From Pictodentalium vernedei (lineage: Eukaryota > Mollusca > Scaphopoda > Dentaliida > Dentaliidae): 64,000 bases of DNA. The stretch is from positions 1,050,457 to 1,114,456 of the forward strand of contig CM062292.1 of assembly GCA_031216915.1 (NCBI GenBank), given 5' to 3'. Shown here piece by piece: positions 45,240 through 54,984 of the stretch. Made by a program: the position numbers and the translations under genes. Below the pieces are notes generated by a model. It was given only the letters and a program-made list of their open reading frames with translations. It did not search any database and had not been told where the DNA came from. Position 1 is the first letter of the stretch. The number at the start of each line of letters is the position of its first letter.

Positions 45240-46060
45240 ATGTCCATCTTTGTCCCTGATAGTTTGTTTTGTCCCTCTATTCCACCCTTCCCTTGCTGGA
45301 TGTTGCAAGTAAACAGATTGGCCAGGCTGCAACTGCTTTAGATCACGTACAGTTCTATTGTAATGGTTCAAACACTTTCACGCCGGGATAAACGTTTTGG
45401 TAAATCGTAATGAAATGTTCGTTTGTCAATTTCTGGTAAAGTTGAAGGGATTGGTTGGCAAAATAAGAGTTCAACAGAGCGATGAAAGATCGAGATGTTG
45501 GTCGCTATTGTCTTTAAGAGCTTTTGCACCAGTGAGTTTTATGATTTTCACTGCTAAGTCAGCCTTAGCGTTTGGCTATTGGTGTCCTTGTGACAACAAT
45601 GTGTGTTGTATTCCCGATAGCTTGGTGAAATGTTCGAAATCAGTGGCTGAGAACTGTGTGCCACAATCAGAAACAATACATTTGGGTATACGGTATCTGA
45701 CAAAATGTTTCTTCAACTTTGCAAGGACTTGCGCAGTGCTGATTGAGATCAAAAGATCAACTGCAATGAAATTCAATACAATTTAGAGTTTGCCATTGTA
45801 ATCACGCAAACGTAATCCAAACTTTTCCCAAAGCTTGTTGGCGACGTGATGTTGGTTTAGTTTCTGTTTTTTTTTTATTTCACGGCTTCATTTCCTGACA
45901 TATTTCACATGCATTTGCAATTTGTTCATTAGCCTTAGCCATTCTAAGCTAGAAAATTGTCTTCGAATGTTGTCACGTTTTCATACCATTACGTAGTGAA
46001 ACCGGAATAAACAAACGTCCACCCTTAAGAATAATGCCATCTTCATAACATGAGGTGTCA
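45240..46060 (-). mobile_element. Ty3/gypsy LTR retrotransposon fossil, integrase region
   Basis: Minus-strand translation shows pieces of a Ty3/gypsy-type integrase: a catalytic-core piece with CIVSDCGTQFS (compare the usual SDNG-QF motif), a downstream RDLKQLQPGQSVYLQHP-like piece near 45290-45350, and a CEICQE zinc-finger-like piece near 45905. It is broken by several changes and clearly old. No LTRs, gag or protease were seen, so only a part of the element remains. Confidence 0.7.
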
Positions 46061-46150
46061 CAAATCGTCGCCTAAGTGTTGGAATGCCCTATGTCCTTTA
46101 TGGGAGACAGGACGTTCTAGCACTCAGACGACGAAACACTCAGGTAGCTG

Positions 46151-46627
46151 GCAGGGACCGATCAGGACTATAAATACGCTCTAGCCTCGGAGCCTATTTT
46201 TTCAATTCATGCGCCTGATTTCAATTTACGGAGTCACACTGCTGTTTGTAACACACACTGCAAGTATGTAATAGCTCTCATGATTTTCATTTAGTACACT
46301 ATCGCAAACATTAATCTTCACAGTGGTTTCTGATCAAGTCTTGGCTGCCTATTTAGGCAGCCAAGACTTGATCAGAAACCACAGTGAAGATTAATGCTTG
46401 GTAATTAAGATTGAAGTATTAATTTAAGCACTCTACAACAATGATAAATAATAATCATATATATAATACATGTAAGAGTGTCTCTCTCGATTGTCCATCG
46501 AAAGAATATCAAAATATGATCTGAGAAGTTACGCGCCAACTGAGAAGCCTATTTCTGAGATTTAAGAGCCAGGTCCTGATGTTTCAGAACCAAATACGCA
46601 CTGGCGCATGCCCAGGTCGGTCCCTGC
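46151..46627. mobile_element. 477-bp element with GCAGGGACCGA ends
   Basis: GCAGGGACCGATCAGG at the left is mirrored by CCAGGTCGGTCCCTGC at the right. CAGGG termini hint at hAT, but I could not find an 8-bp duplication, so the class is tentative. It contains the palindrome at 46310-46395. Confidence 0.5.
46310..46395. repeat. 86-bp nearly perfect palindrome
   Basis: ATTAATCTTCACAGTGGTTT and CTGATCAAGTCTTGGCTGCC are mirrored with a single mismatch around TATTTA. A related CAGGCAGCCAAGACTTGC segment occurs alone at 6104. Confidence 0.9.
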
Positions 46628-46704
46628 AATCCTGGCTTTTGTGTTTGGACCACAGCCGTCTTGAATTGTGTATTATCGTTGCCCATTGCAGCTTTCATTG
46701 AATA

Positions 46705-47045
46705 CTAGTCAAAACGTCACCAGGCCAAAACGTGACATTTCACTTTGGTCAAAACGTAACATTTTTTGGTCGGATCGAAACGTAACTTTTTTTTAGTCAA
46801 AACATAACATTTCCATTTGGTCAAAACATAACATCTTCTTGGTCGAAACGTAACTTTTTTTTAGTCGAAACATAACATTATTCTGTTCAAAACTTAACAT
46901 TTATTTGGTCGCAACGTAAAATTGTTTTAGTCAAAACGTAACATTATTCTGTTCAAAAGGTAACTTCTTTCTGGTCAGTACGTAACATTTTCTTAGTCAA
47001 AACGTGGCTTTTCTCTGATCGTAAAGTTATTCTTTCCCTGTCAAA
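46705..47045. repeat. Degenerate tandem repeat of about 27-30 bp
   Basis: GGTCAAAACGTAACATTTTT-type units, about eleven, strongly diverged in the T-rich part. Confidence 0.8.
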
Positions 47046-47326
47046 ATATAATCCCCCGTCAGAGAGGTCCAGCCCCCACCCCCCCCCCCCCCCCCCCCAT
47101 CAGAGATTTTTAGTCAGTCCATCGGAGAGTCTCGTAAACCCGACTTCACGAGAAATTTCTGACAATCGAATGTAGATACATGTATCTCGTCTTGTCAGTC
47201 TCAAACCCGTGCAGCACTGGAACTTTGATAGAGTATGGTGATTCTCACGAAATTCCTTAATGTCGTTCGTCAAACTGGCTTTACACATGAAATATTTCCC
47301 GACCTTATTATAATAATATGTTTACT

Positions 47327-47580
47327 TTAACCCTTTACCTAAGGTAACGACCAAAACCGACCAGCGCTGTTCTCAAAAATCGCCAATTAATTTTCATTAT
47401 TTTTTTTTCATTTTTTGTCTCAAAGACATAGGTTATGACCCCTCGTTGGAACCAGCTCGTTGAGCTCGTTCCAACGAGGGGTCATAACCTATGTTTTTGA
47501 GACAAAAAATGAAAAAAAATAGTTTTTCAAGAATTATTTTTGCAAGTGTCGTCTGCTTTTCAGGTTAGGTAAAGGGTTAA
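47327..47580 (-). mobile_element. piggyBac-like hairpin MITE, reverse orientation, intact
   Basis: TTAACCCTTTACCTAAGGTA at the left and AGGTTAGGTAAAGGGTTAA at the right, both with intact TTAA. The internal order is the reverse of the other young copies (AAAATCGCCAATTAATTTTC first, GCAAGTGTCGTCTGCTTTTC last). The palindrome core is almost unchanged. Confidence 0.9.
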
Positions 47581-47753
47581 ATAATGTAATATTTGTCTGG
47601 TCGGAATAGGTAAATGTTTTTTAGCACGCCTCATCCATCCGGGATAACATGAGTGTTGCAACAAATTCATTGTTTACTTGGGGAAAAGTCTCAACTCTTT
47701 GTGTTTACTCAAGTCACTACTTTCATGCGGATCCTTTAAAGGAACTCCATCCC

Positions 47754-47898
47754 CCACGTACATATCCCGACCACCATTTATATTGATGAACAGTTAAAAG
47801 CTTTAATGGGTATTAATCTACAGTTCAGTTCATCAATATAAATGGTAGACGGTTTGTGTACGTGGTTGATTGATATTCATTAATGCTTTTAACTGTGT
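47754..47898. repeat. Compound hairpin
   Basis: CCACGTACATATCCCGACCA and CCATTTATATTGATGAAC mirror GTTCATCAATATAAATGG and the following GTGTACGTGG. A second overlapping pair (ACAGTTAAAAGCTTTAATG and CATTAATGCTTTTAACTGT) shares the loop, so two alternative folds are possible. Confidence 0.75.
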
Positions 47899-48420
47899 TT
47901 TCTGTTTTCTTCACGAATAACCGTAAATGAGCCAGTCAAGCACCTGGAGCCAGACAGTAACCCAATGATTATAGTAGGTGGCCACTGATCTGTATCGTCC
48001 GAGAAGAAAAAACAGCAACAATGCCTGGGGTGTGGCCCGACATGAGATTCCTTAACGGTTACAAAATGGATTATAACAAAACTCTTGTAGTCTTTTTGAA
48101 GGCCAGGGACGTCTCTCTCTCTCTGTTATATTAATAATATAAGCAATATAATATTAAACATTTCACATAGTGCGTGATACTGAACGATAATCTTCACAAA
48201 TTATTGGCTAGGAGAAGAGAAGGGGCAAGGGGCGCTGTTTTGAGAACATAAAATTAGTGAAGTCTTATCTGATAAGCATTCACTGCTAACGTTCGAATTA
48301 TTATTACCACTAGCACTACTGGACACAAATCATTAAAATTCCATTAAAATTCCATTAAAACCCAATTAATATGACTACAGTCATTAAAAGTGGCCATTAT
48401 TTCTTGCAGAATATTTTTAA
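47899..48420. other. No recognisable feature
   Basis: A short CTCTCTCTCTCTG tract near 48112 and repeated ATTAAAATTCC words near 48333-48360; otherwise unassigned. Confidence 0.4.
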
Positions 48421-48432
48421 TGGCAACCCATT

Positions 48433-48800
48433 ATTTATTTATTTATTTATTGATGTTTAAGGTCACATATTTATGCACAATGGCTAATCATGACCGTGAC
48501 AGTTTTACGGGTGGAGGAAGCCGGAGTACCCGGAGAGAACCACCGAGCAACGACGAGCAGCTGCCAGCTCCCCAACATCGTAACCCCGCACTGCAGCACA
48601 GGCAGGGTTAGATTGGTTGAAGACATGCGTACCATCGACGTGCAGTACGCCTTAGTACACGGCGTCATCGTGCCCCCATGCGGGCAATGGAGATGAAGTG
48701 TCTTACCCAAGGACACAACGCGGTTGCCGCAGGTGGGATTCAAACCGAGGACCTCTCGGCTTGCAGCCTGCACCTCTACCAACTGAGCTACCGCGCTCCC
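48433..48800 (-). mobile_element. Full-length tRNA-derived SINE with target duplications
   Basis: On the minus strand it starts GGGAGCGCGGTAGCTCAGTT with an exact A-box (TAGCTCAGTTGG), followed by a B-box GGTTTGAATCC. These are the internal RNA polymerase III promoter of a tRNA-like head. The body carries CGTTGTGTCCTTGGGTAAGA and GGTTCTCTCCGGGTACTCC, which look like conserved-core text of invertebrate SINEs, and ends in an (AAAT)n tail. TGGCAACCCATT occurs at 48421-48432 and 48801-48812, a 12-bp target duplication without mismatch. The 111-codon ORF over the head is not a gene. Confidence 0.95.
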
Positions 48801-48812
48801 TGGCAACCCATT

Positions 48813-49732
48813 AAAAAGAGGAATAAATTACCATTAGTTGAAGGGCAGCCCCTTACAATAGTGTTACATTAAATATTTATTAACCTCTAGCTATTACTTG
48901 AGGCCATTAAAATTTTAATGGGGTATTATTTTTTTGTATTTTAAGGGTCCTTGTTTTTAGCATATTGTCTTTTTAAAACCCATTAAAAATACATAGTCAT
49001 ATTAGTGGGTCTTAAATTCCAAAGCATTTATTAATGAGCAATACATTATTCTGGGTGTTTTGGTATTTTAAAGGCCCTTATTTTAAATTCCACCTGAATA
49101 TTAAAGGTGTACGGGGGGAAAAACAATGATCACGCTGTTATCCCAAGAAAATAGTCTGTGCCAATAAGCAAGACAGTCCGAGGGTCCGAGGGTAGAGATG
49201 TCTTTGAGTTATTTCTCAAAAGTTTGATAGTTGATAGTTGCTGTTATGCCGTTTCCATATACGATGAATTACAAAATATCCCTTTTAAGACTCAACATAA
49301 TCTTAAAAAAAAAGACTTTCGTTATACACAATATGTAGCGACATATTCATTCATTCATTTTTTAAAGGTGGCTGGTCTCATATTTTTAGTTATTTTCTTT
49401 GTGTTTAATCTAAAATCAAGGACAAATAATTGGATTTTCTCCCAATTATTTGTACGTCGTGTTTTGGTGGTTCACGGCCGGTGGTTGTATAATCCACCGA
49501 CGTCCACCAAGGAAAGTGAAAAAAATTATTTGATTTTTTGAGGGGAAATTTAGTGATATATCCTGTGTCCTAAAATGACGCTCTGATTAAAAAATCTTTG
49601 GCGACTGTCAATTTTTTCGAGTGGAGTGACAGTTTTGGATAAGACTTTCCTCTGTTGAGCCCACGTCACCGCTGACTGACACGATAGAGGGAATGAATAT
49701 CACCGAAGAAGTCTTTCACACGCTTTTTCCTC
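48813..49732. other. Unassigned, contains a 127-codon ORF of doubtful meaning
   Basis: The ORF at 49158-49541 (plus strand) holds one hydrophobic stretch (FLKVAGLIFLVIFFVFNL) but is AT-rich with no family signature and no supporting promoter or splice signals. I treat it as probably random. Confidence 0.4.
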
Positions 49733-49852
49733 ATTGGTTAGATTCAGGTGTGTGAACAATTGAAATGAAAAAAGTTAAATAATTTGGTTTGAAAACATTT
49801 TCTGAATTTTTTTTTCTGAATAAGAAAATGATTTCAGCGACAGTATAAATAG
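49733..49852 (+). promoter_or_regulatory. Candidate Pol II promoter (CCAAT and TATA)
   Basis: An inverted CCAAT box (ATTGG, 49733-49737) lies about 110 bp upstream of TATAAATAG (49844-49852). Start of transcription would fall near 49875-49885, with an ORF opening at 49941. A CACGTG E-box lies at 49906. Prediction from motifs only. Confidence 0.4.
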
Positions 49853-49940
49853 GCGGGAGGCTCACAGTTTGGGGCACACATGCTTTGGAGTTAACAAGAC
49901 TGAAACACGTGCTTTTGATCTCCTCTGAAGATTAAAAAAG

Positions 49941-50063
49941 ATGAAGAGGTCATCAGTGGACTACACTGATTCAGATGATAGCGATACAAAAGATGTTGTA
50001 AGCAGCAAGAATCAGCAACGAGACGCTTCTCTTGGAAGTGGACATAAGAATCGCTCACAGTAG
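49941..50063 (+). CDS. Possible 40-codon peptide or first exon
   Basis: The first ATG after the predicted start site opens a 40-codon frame beginning MKRSSVDYTDSDDSDTKD and ending GHKNRSQ before TAG. It is rich in Ser and Asp near the N-terminus and basic or polar at the C-terminus, without a signal peptide or membrane segment. A possible splice donor (GTAAGC at about 49998) inside it means it could instead be the first coding exon of a longer gene. AATAAA sits at about 50077 just after the stop. I do not recognise the family. The linked TATA, E-box and ATG make it the best small-gene candidate in the window, yet it could be an orphaned fragment. Confidence 0.35.
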   Translation: MKRSSVDYTDSDDSDTKDVVSSKNQQRDASLGSGHKNRSQ

Positions 50064-50655
50064 ACATCCCCGGCGAAATAAAATAAAATCAACGTCTCGT
50101 TGATTTAATTTTATGTAATCAAACATCAGGTGCCAGAACAACCCACACAGAGGAAATCTTTTATTATATTTGATATTTTTCTATTGTATAAATTTATTAT
50201 GCATCAGAGCTAGGCATTTTTTAGTGTTTCTTTTTTTAAAAAATGCTCAAGTGATGCTACTTTATTTTAAATCTCTCAAATTTTTCTCAGAAAAAACATC
50301 TTGAAATAAAGTGGTATCAGGAATCTCGATGTAAAAGGTTTTCTATAGACAGGCAAACGCAGATCTCGGTGTATATATGCTTCTCACTTCATATATTAAA
50401 TATTGGTACCTGCAATAAATCTTTATTGTCTGTTTAAAAATGTAGTAGTGTCCACTATTCCTCCCAATAGTAAAAATGAGTGAAGAGTCACTTCTCATTT
50501 TTCACTATTGGCAATGATTACCCTTAATATTATATCTTTACCAACCAAACTCTCCACAGAGTAAAGTGTTATACGGTTTAAAGTATGGATGGATTGATTG
50601 ATAAACATATATTTGTCAGTATAAAAGTGTTTGGAACTACCTACCCCATTATTGT
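50064..50655. other. Unassigned, two short hairpins
   Basis: AATCAACGTCTCGTTGATT near 50088 and the CCAATAGT...ACTATTGG stem at 50464-50511. AT-rich, with several AATAAA words; could be 3' sequence of the small ORF. Confidence 0.45.
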
Positions 50656-51275
50656 CACTCTAGACAAAAGCATTTAACACTGAATTCCCCATACACCAGG
50701 ACTGCCACTCGGGGCCAAAATTTAACATAGGAATCTCCATAGGGGCTTGTACCTCAAGTGCCCATTTTTGTACCCAGAGTGCCCCCATTGGGGGCAAAAA
50801 AAGATTTTAAAATCTTTATTTTGCCTCCAATGGGGGCACTCTTGGTACAAAAATGGGCACTTGAAGTACAATCTCCATAGGGGCTTGTACCTCAAGTGCC
50901 CATTTTTGTACCCAGAGTGCCCCCATTGGGGGCAAAAAAAAGATTTTAAAATCTTTTTTTTGCCTCCAATGGGGGCACTCTTGGTACAAAAATGGGCACT
51001 TGAAGTACAAAGCCCCTATGGAGATTCCTATGCTAAATTTTGGCCCCGAGTGACAGTCCTGGTGTACCTCAAGTGCCCATTTTTGTACCCAGAGTGCCCC
51101 CATTGGGGACAAAAAAGATTTTAAAATCTTTTTTTGCCTCCAATGGGGGCACTCTTGGTACAAAAATGGACACTTGAAGTACAAAGCCCCTATGGAGATT
51201 CCTATGCTAAATTTTGGCCCCGAGTGGCAGTCCTGGTGTATGGGGAATTCAGTGTTAATGCTTTGGTCTAGAGTG
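50656..51275. mobile_element. 620-bp composite palindromic element
   Basis: Terminal inverted repeats of roughly 110 bp: CACTCTAGAC...CATTTAACACTGAATTCCCC and CACCAGGACTGCCACTCGGG are mirrored at the right end, closing GTCTAGAGTG. Between them stands a hairpin unit (CAAGTGCCCATTTTTGTACC...CCCCCATTGGGGGCAAAA, AAGATTTTAAAATCTT, and mirror), repeated three times in tandem. The 125- and 122-codon ORFs on both strands are palindrome artefacts. The superfamily is not assigned; no target duplication is certain. Confidence 0.8.
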
Positions 51276-51289
51276 GCAGCCTACACTAC

Positions 51290-51307
51290 TGTTGGGTAAA
51301 GGGTTAA
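51290..51307 (+). mobile_element. piggyBac-like MITE right-end fragment
   Basis: ACTGTTGGGTAAAGGGTTAA-like end directly right of the composite palindrome; the rest of the MITE is absent, perhaps displaced by that element. Confidence 0.45.
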
Positions 51308-51655
51308 CGATAAAACGGCGGCGAGAGTTGAGTAGTCAAAGTAAATTGGTGTACCAGTGTCTAACCAATAGGAATTAGGAGTGTATTGTTATTAGCAAAC
51401 AATTGTTGGAATGTGAGGGTCTTGACTAATGGTCAGTTTACTGTGTTGAATTAGTGGATAAATGTAGGAGATAAAGTCATTCTTGTCATCGTGACACCCG
51501 TTCGGAACGCTTCACATCGATAAATTACCATTTGATTGCTATTGTTGGAAACATATATGTATTCAGCATATGGCAAGTCTTCTTTTGTGATATAAACGTA
51601 ATAATTATTCATCTTCAAACAAAATATATACAAATCTTTCTCTGCATAGATACCC
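51308..51655. other. No recognisable feature
   Basis: AT-rich sequence leading into a compositionally different block at 51650. Confidence 0.4.
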
Positions 51656-51850
51656 TATTTCGGCAATTAGATGGTCATCAGCATCGTTTCCGGAGGAGAG
51701 TGTGGCATCTGCACCGACTACAGGTTTCCAGACGTTTTTATTTGGCTTCGCAACATTATACCTTATTGCATCTCTGGTTATTCCTGGGCGGCTGCATTCT
51801 TACTGCGACGGGGATAAACGTTCCGTCAGTGTGTATGAACATTATTATAA
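51656..51850. other. Exon-like island of uncertain strand
   Basis: Less AT-rich than its neighbours and open in several frames. One plus frame reads RWSSASFPEESVASAPTTG and then FQTFLFGFATLYLIASLVIP, a plausible membrane segment. One minus frame reads KPVVGADATLSSGNDADDHL and then IAEIGYLCRER. A CATAG acceptor-like site lies just left on the plus strand. Not enough to choose a strand or family. Confidence 0.2.
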
Positions 51851-52763
51851 AGTGTGATAGTAAAAATATTGTTTTGAAATTCAATATATGAACATATGAA
51901 AACTATTTCTAGATAGCTACTCACGTTGTGTTCAGATTTCTCCGTTTGATAATATCGACTACAGATTGGTATATATAACTCGCTATTTCTCCAAATGTTT
52001 TCATCTGTTGTTATGAAAGTCGAGTGTTACGTAATTCACTGTCGTTGCCTTTTTAAAGTCAACCATCCGGTTTGAAACTGTTGAACACAACACCTTTTTC
52101 ATCACAATACAATATCCACTGTAACTCTTTCAGTCTGAATCTACTGTTTGTTAATATTGAAATATTGTGTAATCTTATTATTTGATAAAGTCACTGACTC
52201 TCAAACGTGGAACAAAATATCCATACGATACCAAAATCGGTAGGAAATTGTTCAAACAATTTATTTTTGTCAATGCAAGATCGGACGCACTGTGTAACAA
52301 AGTTTGGAGGGTTATATAGATCACGTGACCAGACTGCCCGAAAAGAACTTCGAAACGCAGCAGTGAGTTGAAAAAGAGAATATTCATTTCTGGAATTTTG
52401 GTGAGTACAGACCTATTCAGCTACACATGCCCGGTAACAGAAAATATAGAATTTGAGGATTTTTGTTCAACAAGATTTCAGGTAGAAATGTTAATTTATA
52501 ATTATAACACCATACACAAAACACGAATGTCGTTGATTCAATCTAATTATTAACGTCGTGCACTCAAGAGCATTGGGTCGAATTTTAGGCGACGAGGGCA
52601 GTTAAGATAAAAGTGCACTTCCTCCATATTAGGCGATTTATTTTCGAAAAATGTTCAAAATATTTATAATTTCAAGTAACCATTTTGTATTGTAAGCCAC
52701 CAATTAAGTTACAATCACTTATTGAGATCGTTAGCTCATTTCTCTTTTTCGTCGTTCCCTGTT
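51851..52763. other. Unassigned, one possible 5' exon end
   Basis: A good donor (TTTTGGTGAGTAC, about 52398) follows a 70-bp stretch that includes CACGTGACC. This could be a non-coding first exon, with no further support. Confidence 0.3.
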
Positions 52764-52941
52764 TTAACCCCCTACACACTGATGTAAAAATCTCAAAATT
52801 TCAGACTGCTAATTTTTCCCATGATGCAACTAGAAATTTAATCAATTCAATCTTGTTTGACAGAGCTCATTTCTAGTTGCATTATGGGAATAATGGCTAC
52901 TTCAAATGTTGGTATTTTGACATTAGTGTGCAGGGGGTTAA
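52764..52941. mobile_element. Second piggyBac-like MITE family, 178 bp
   Basis: TTAACCCCCTACACACTGAT at the left and AGTGTGCAGGGGGTTAA at the right; the TTAA at both ends again fits a piggyBac-type target. The interior pairs CCCATGATGCAACTAGAAAT with ATTTCTAGTTGCATTATGGG. The ends differ from the CCCTTTACC family. Confidence 0.8.
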
Positions 52942-52969
52942 GGTACTTCCTATTGATATGCAGTCATAG

Positions 52970-53287
52970 TACTGTTAAAACTAGAAGTCCTGTCATGAAA
53001 TGCGCACAAATAGCATGTTGATATGCGCGTTAATGTACGTGTTATGGACCAAGTAAAGCTATCAAATTCTGTACATATGGCCTGTGCACAAGCAATGTTT
53101 CAGCCAATGGACCTCCGGGTAACCCGGAGGTCCATTGGCAGAAACATTGCATGTGTTTGCTATGAGTAACCAAGAGAACCTGCCGTGCTTTGGATGCCAT
53201 CCGATATGGCAATTGCGCGCAATTCCAACGCGCAATTAAGCCTAGATAAGCGCACTATTCGTGACAGGACTTCTAGTTTTAACTGTA
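52970..53287 (+). mobile_element. Full-length 318-bp mariner-like MITE
   Basis: Starts TACTGTTAAAACTAGAAG (one change from the copy at 9569) and ends TCTAGTTTTAACTGTA. Same length and nearly the same sequence as that copy, including the GGACCTCCGGGTAACCCGG centre. Confidence 0.85.
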
Positions 53288-53309
53288 GGTAGCTGTTTTT
53301 ATGTTACTT

Positions 53310-53475
53310 TCCAACCGTGATAGTGGAACTTTCCAACCGTGATAGTGGAACTTTCCAACCGTTATAGTGGAACTTTCCAACCGTTATAGTGGAACTTTCC
53401 AACCGTTGTAGTGGAACTTTCCAACTGTTATAGTGGAACTTTCCAACCGGCAACCGTTATAGTGGAACTTTAAGG
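53310..53475. repeat. 22-bp minisatellite
   Basis: About seven units of GGAACTTTCCAACCGTTATA plus GT, with one short extra CAACCGG insertion near 53446. It begins 20-30 bp after the MITE. Confidence 0.9.
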
Positions 53476-53659
53476 AGGTGTCATAGGAGCAATAGGGTCC
53501 GAAATTAAAATGCTACGCATTTTTTTGAAATTTTAGTATGTTGTCGAAGTTAAAAAAAAAAGGAGATAGATAGTTTAGTGTTTTTCGATTTAATGCCATT
53601 TTGACAATTTTACGTCACCTCAAAATTTAGATTATTTTAGTCATACCTCATGCTTCTTG

Positions 53660-54240
53660 TTTAATTCCTGTAGCTCCTTGTACATAAATTATGCGGCGGC
53701 GACGAAGCTCCCCAGACCTGTTGCTCCTTATATATAAATTACGCGGCGGCGACGAAGTTCCACAGACTTTTTTGATTCCTGAAGCTCCTTATATATAAAT
53801 TACTCGGCGGCGACGAAGCTCCCCAGACCTTTTGCTCCTTATATATAAATTACGCGGCGGCGACGAAGTTCCACAGACCTTTTTGATTCCTGAAGCTCCT
53901 TATATATAAATTACTCGGCGGCGACGAAGCTCCACAGACCTTATTTGTTTCATGTAGCTCCTTATATATGAATTACGCGGTGGAGACGAAGCTCCACATA
54001 CTTGTTGTTTCTTATATATAAATTACGCGGCTGTGACGAAGCTCCACATACCTTTTTGATTCATGTAGCTCCTTATATACAAATTACGGGGCGGCGACGA
54101 AGTTCCACAGACCTTGTTTGATTTGTGTAGTCCCTTATATATAAATTACGCGGCGGTGACGAAGCTCCACAGACCTTTTTGATTCCTGTAGCTCCTTATA
54201 TACAAATTACGGGGCGGCGACGAAGCTCCACAGACCTTTT
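53660..54240. repeat. 61-bp minisatellite
   Basis: About ten units: TGTAGCTCCTTATATATAAA, TTACGCGGCGGCGACGAAGC and TCCACAGACCTTTTTGATTC, with small length changes. Confidence 0.95.
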
Positions 54241-54984
54241 CCTGATCAGCAGATCAGTGTTTTTTTCCATTTTGTGGACACCCGATGCTAGTGATGCCAA
54301 CTTAACTTCATTTTCTTGACCTTCAGATTTTGACCTCGTTTTACTCAGAGATAGCGTGATAGAGATTCATTGGGACAAAACTTAAAATGCGTTCATTTTT
54401 TTTAATTTAACATGTAGTAAAGCTACACAAAATTAGAAGAGAGCTTGGTATTTTTTTGTTTTACCATTTTCGCCATTTTGACGTTTTTTATGCAACATCA
54501 AAGGTTAGATAATTTGGGTCATACTTCATTAAAAACCTACCTTTGTGAATCAAGTACCCCCCAATTTTCCAATTACCCAGCTTTGAAAATTCACAGACCA
54601 TATTCTGGTCATCATATCACGCGTATTCTTATTTTGGGAATTAAAATCTCGACCCCCGATGCCAGCGACGCCAATTGTATGTATTTTTCTACGTTTCGAC
54701 CTCATTTTTAACTTCAACATTTCGAAATTTTCCGGCTAAAACCCCCCACAATAGGCATATGTAAAAATGTGGTTCTGCAAAATTCCCAAGCGTTATGGCA
54801 AACTCTAAGGTGACGCCATATGGGGGTCATATAAAATTAAAATGCGTCCAATTGTTTACATTAAGTAAATTGTAGAGCTCAAAAGTTAGGAGATAATTGT
54901 TTTTTTTCTGTTTAGATTTAGCGACATTTTTACTTTTTTACTTCACTTCAATGTTTAGGCACTTTTGGTCATATCACATTAAAA

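Noticed and set aside
48730-48800. A free-standing tRNA gene
   Set aside because: The A and B boxes belong to the SINE head; the tRNA cloverleaf is not completed and the sequence is continuous with the SINE body and target duplication.
49158-49541. 127-codon ORF as a membrane protein gene
   Set aside because: Low-complexity AT-driven composition, no supporting promoter, splice signals or family motif.
50747-51184. ORFs of 125 and 122 codons with shared peptide CPFLYPECPHWGQKK
   Set aside because: Both strands give almost the same peptide because the DNA is palindromic; an artefact of the hairpin element.
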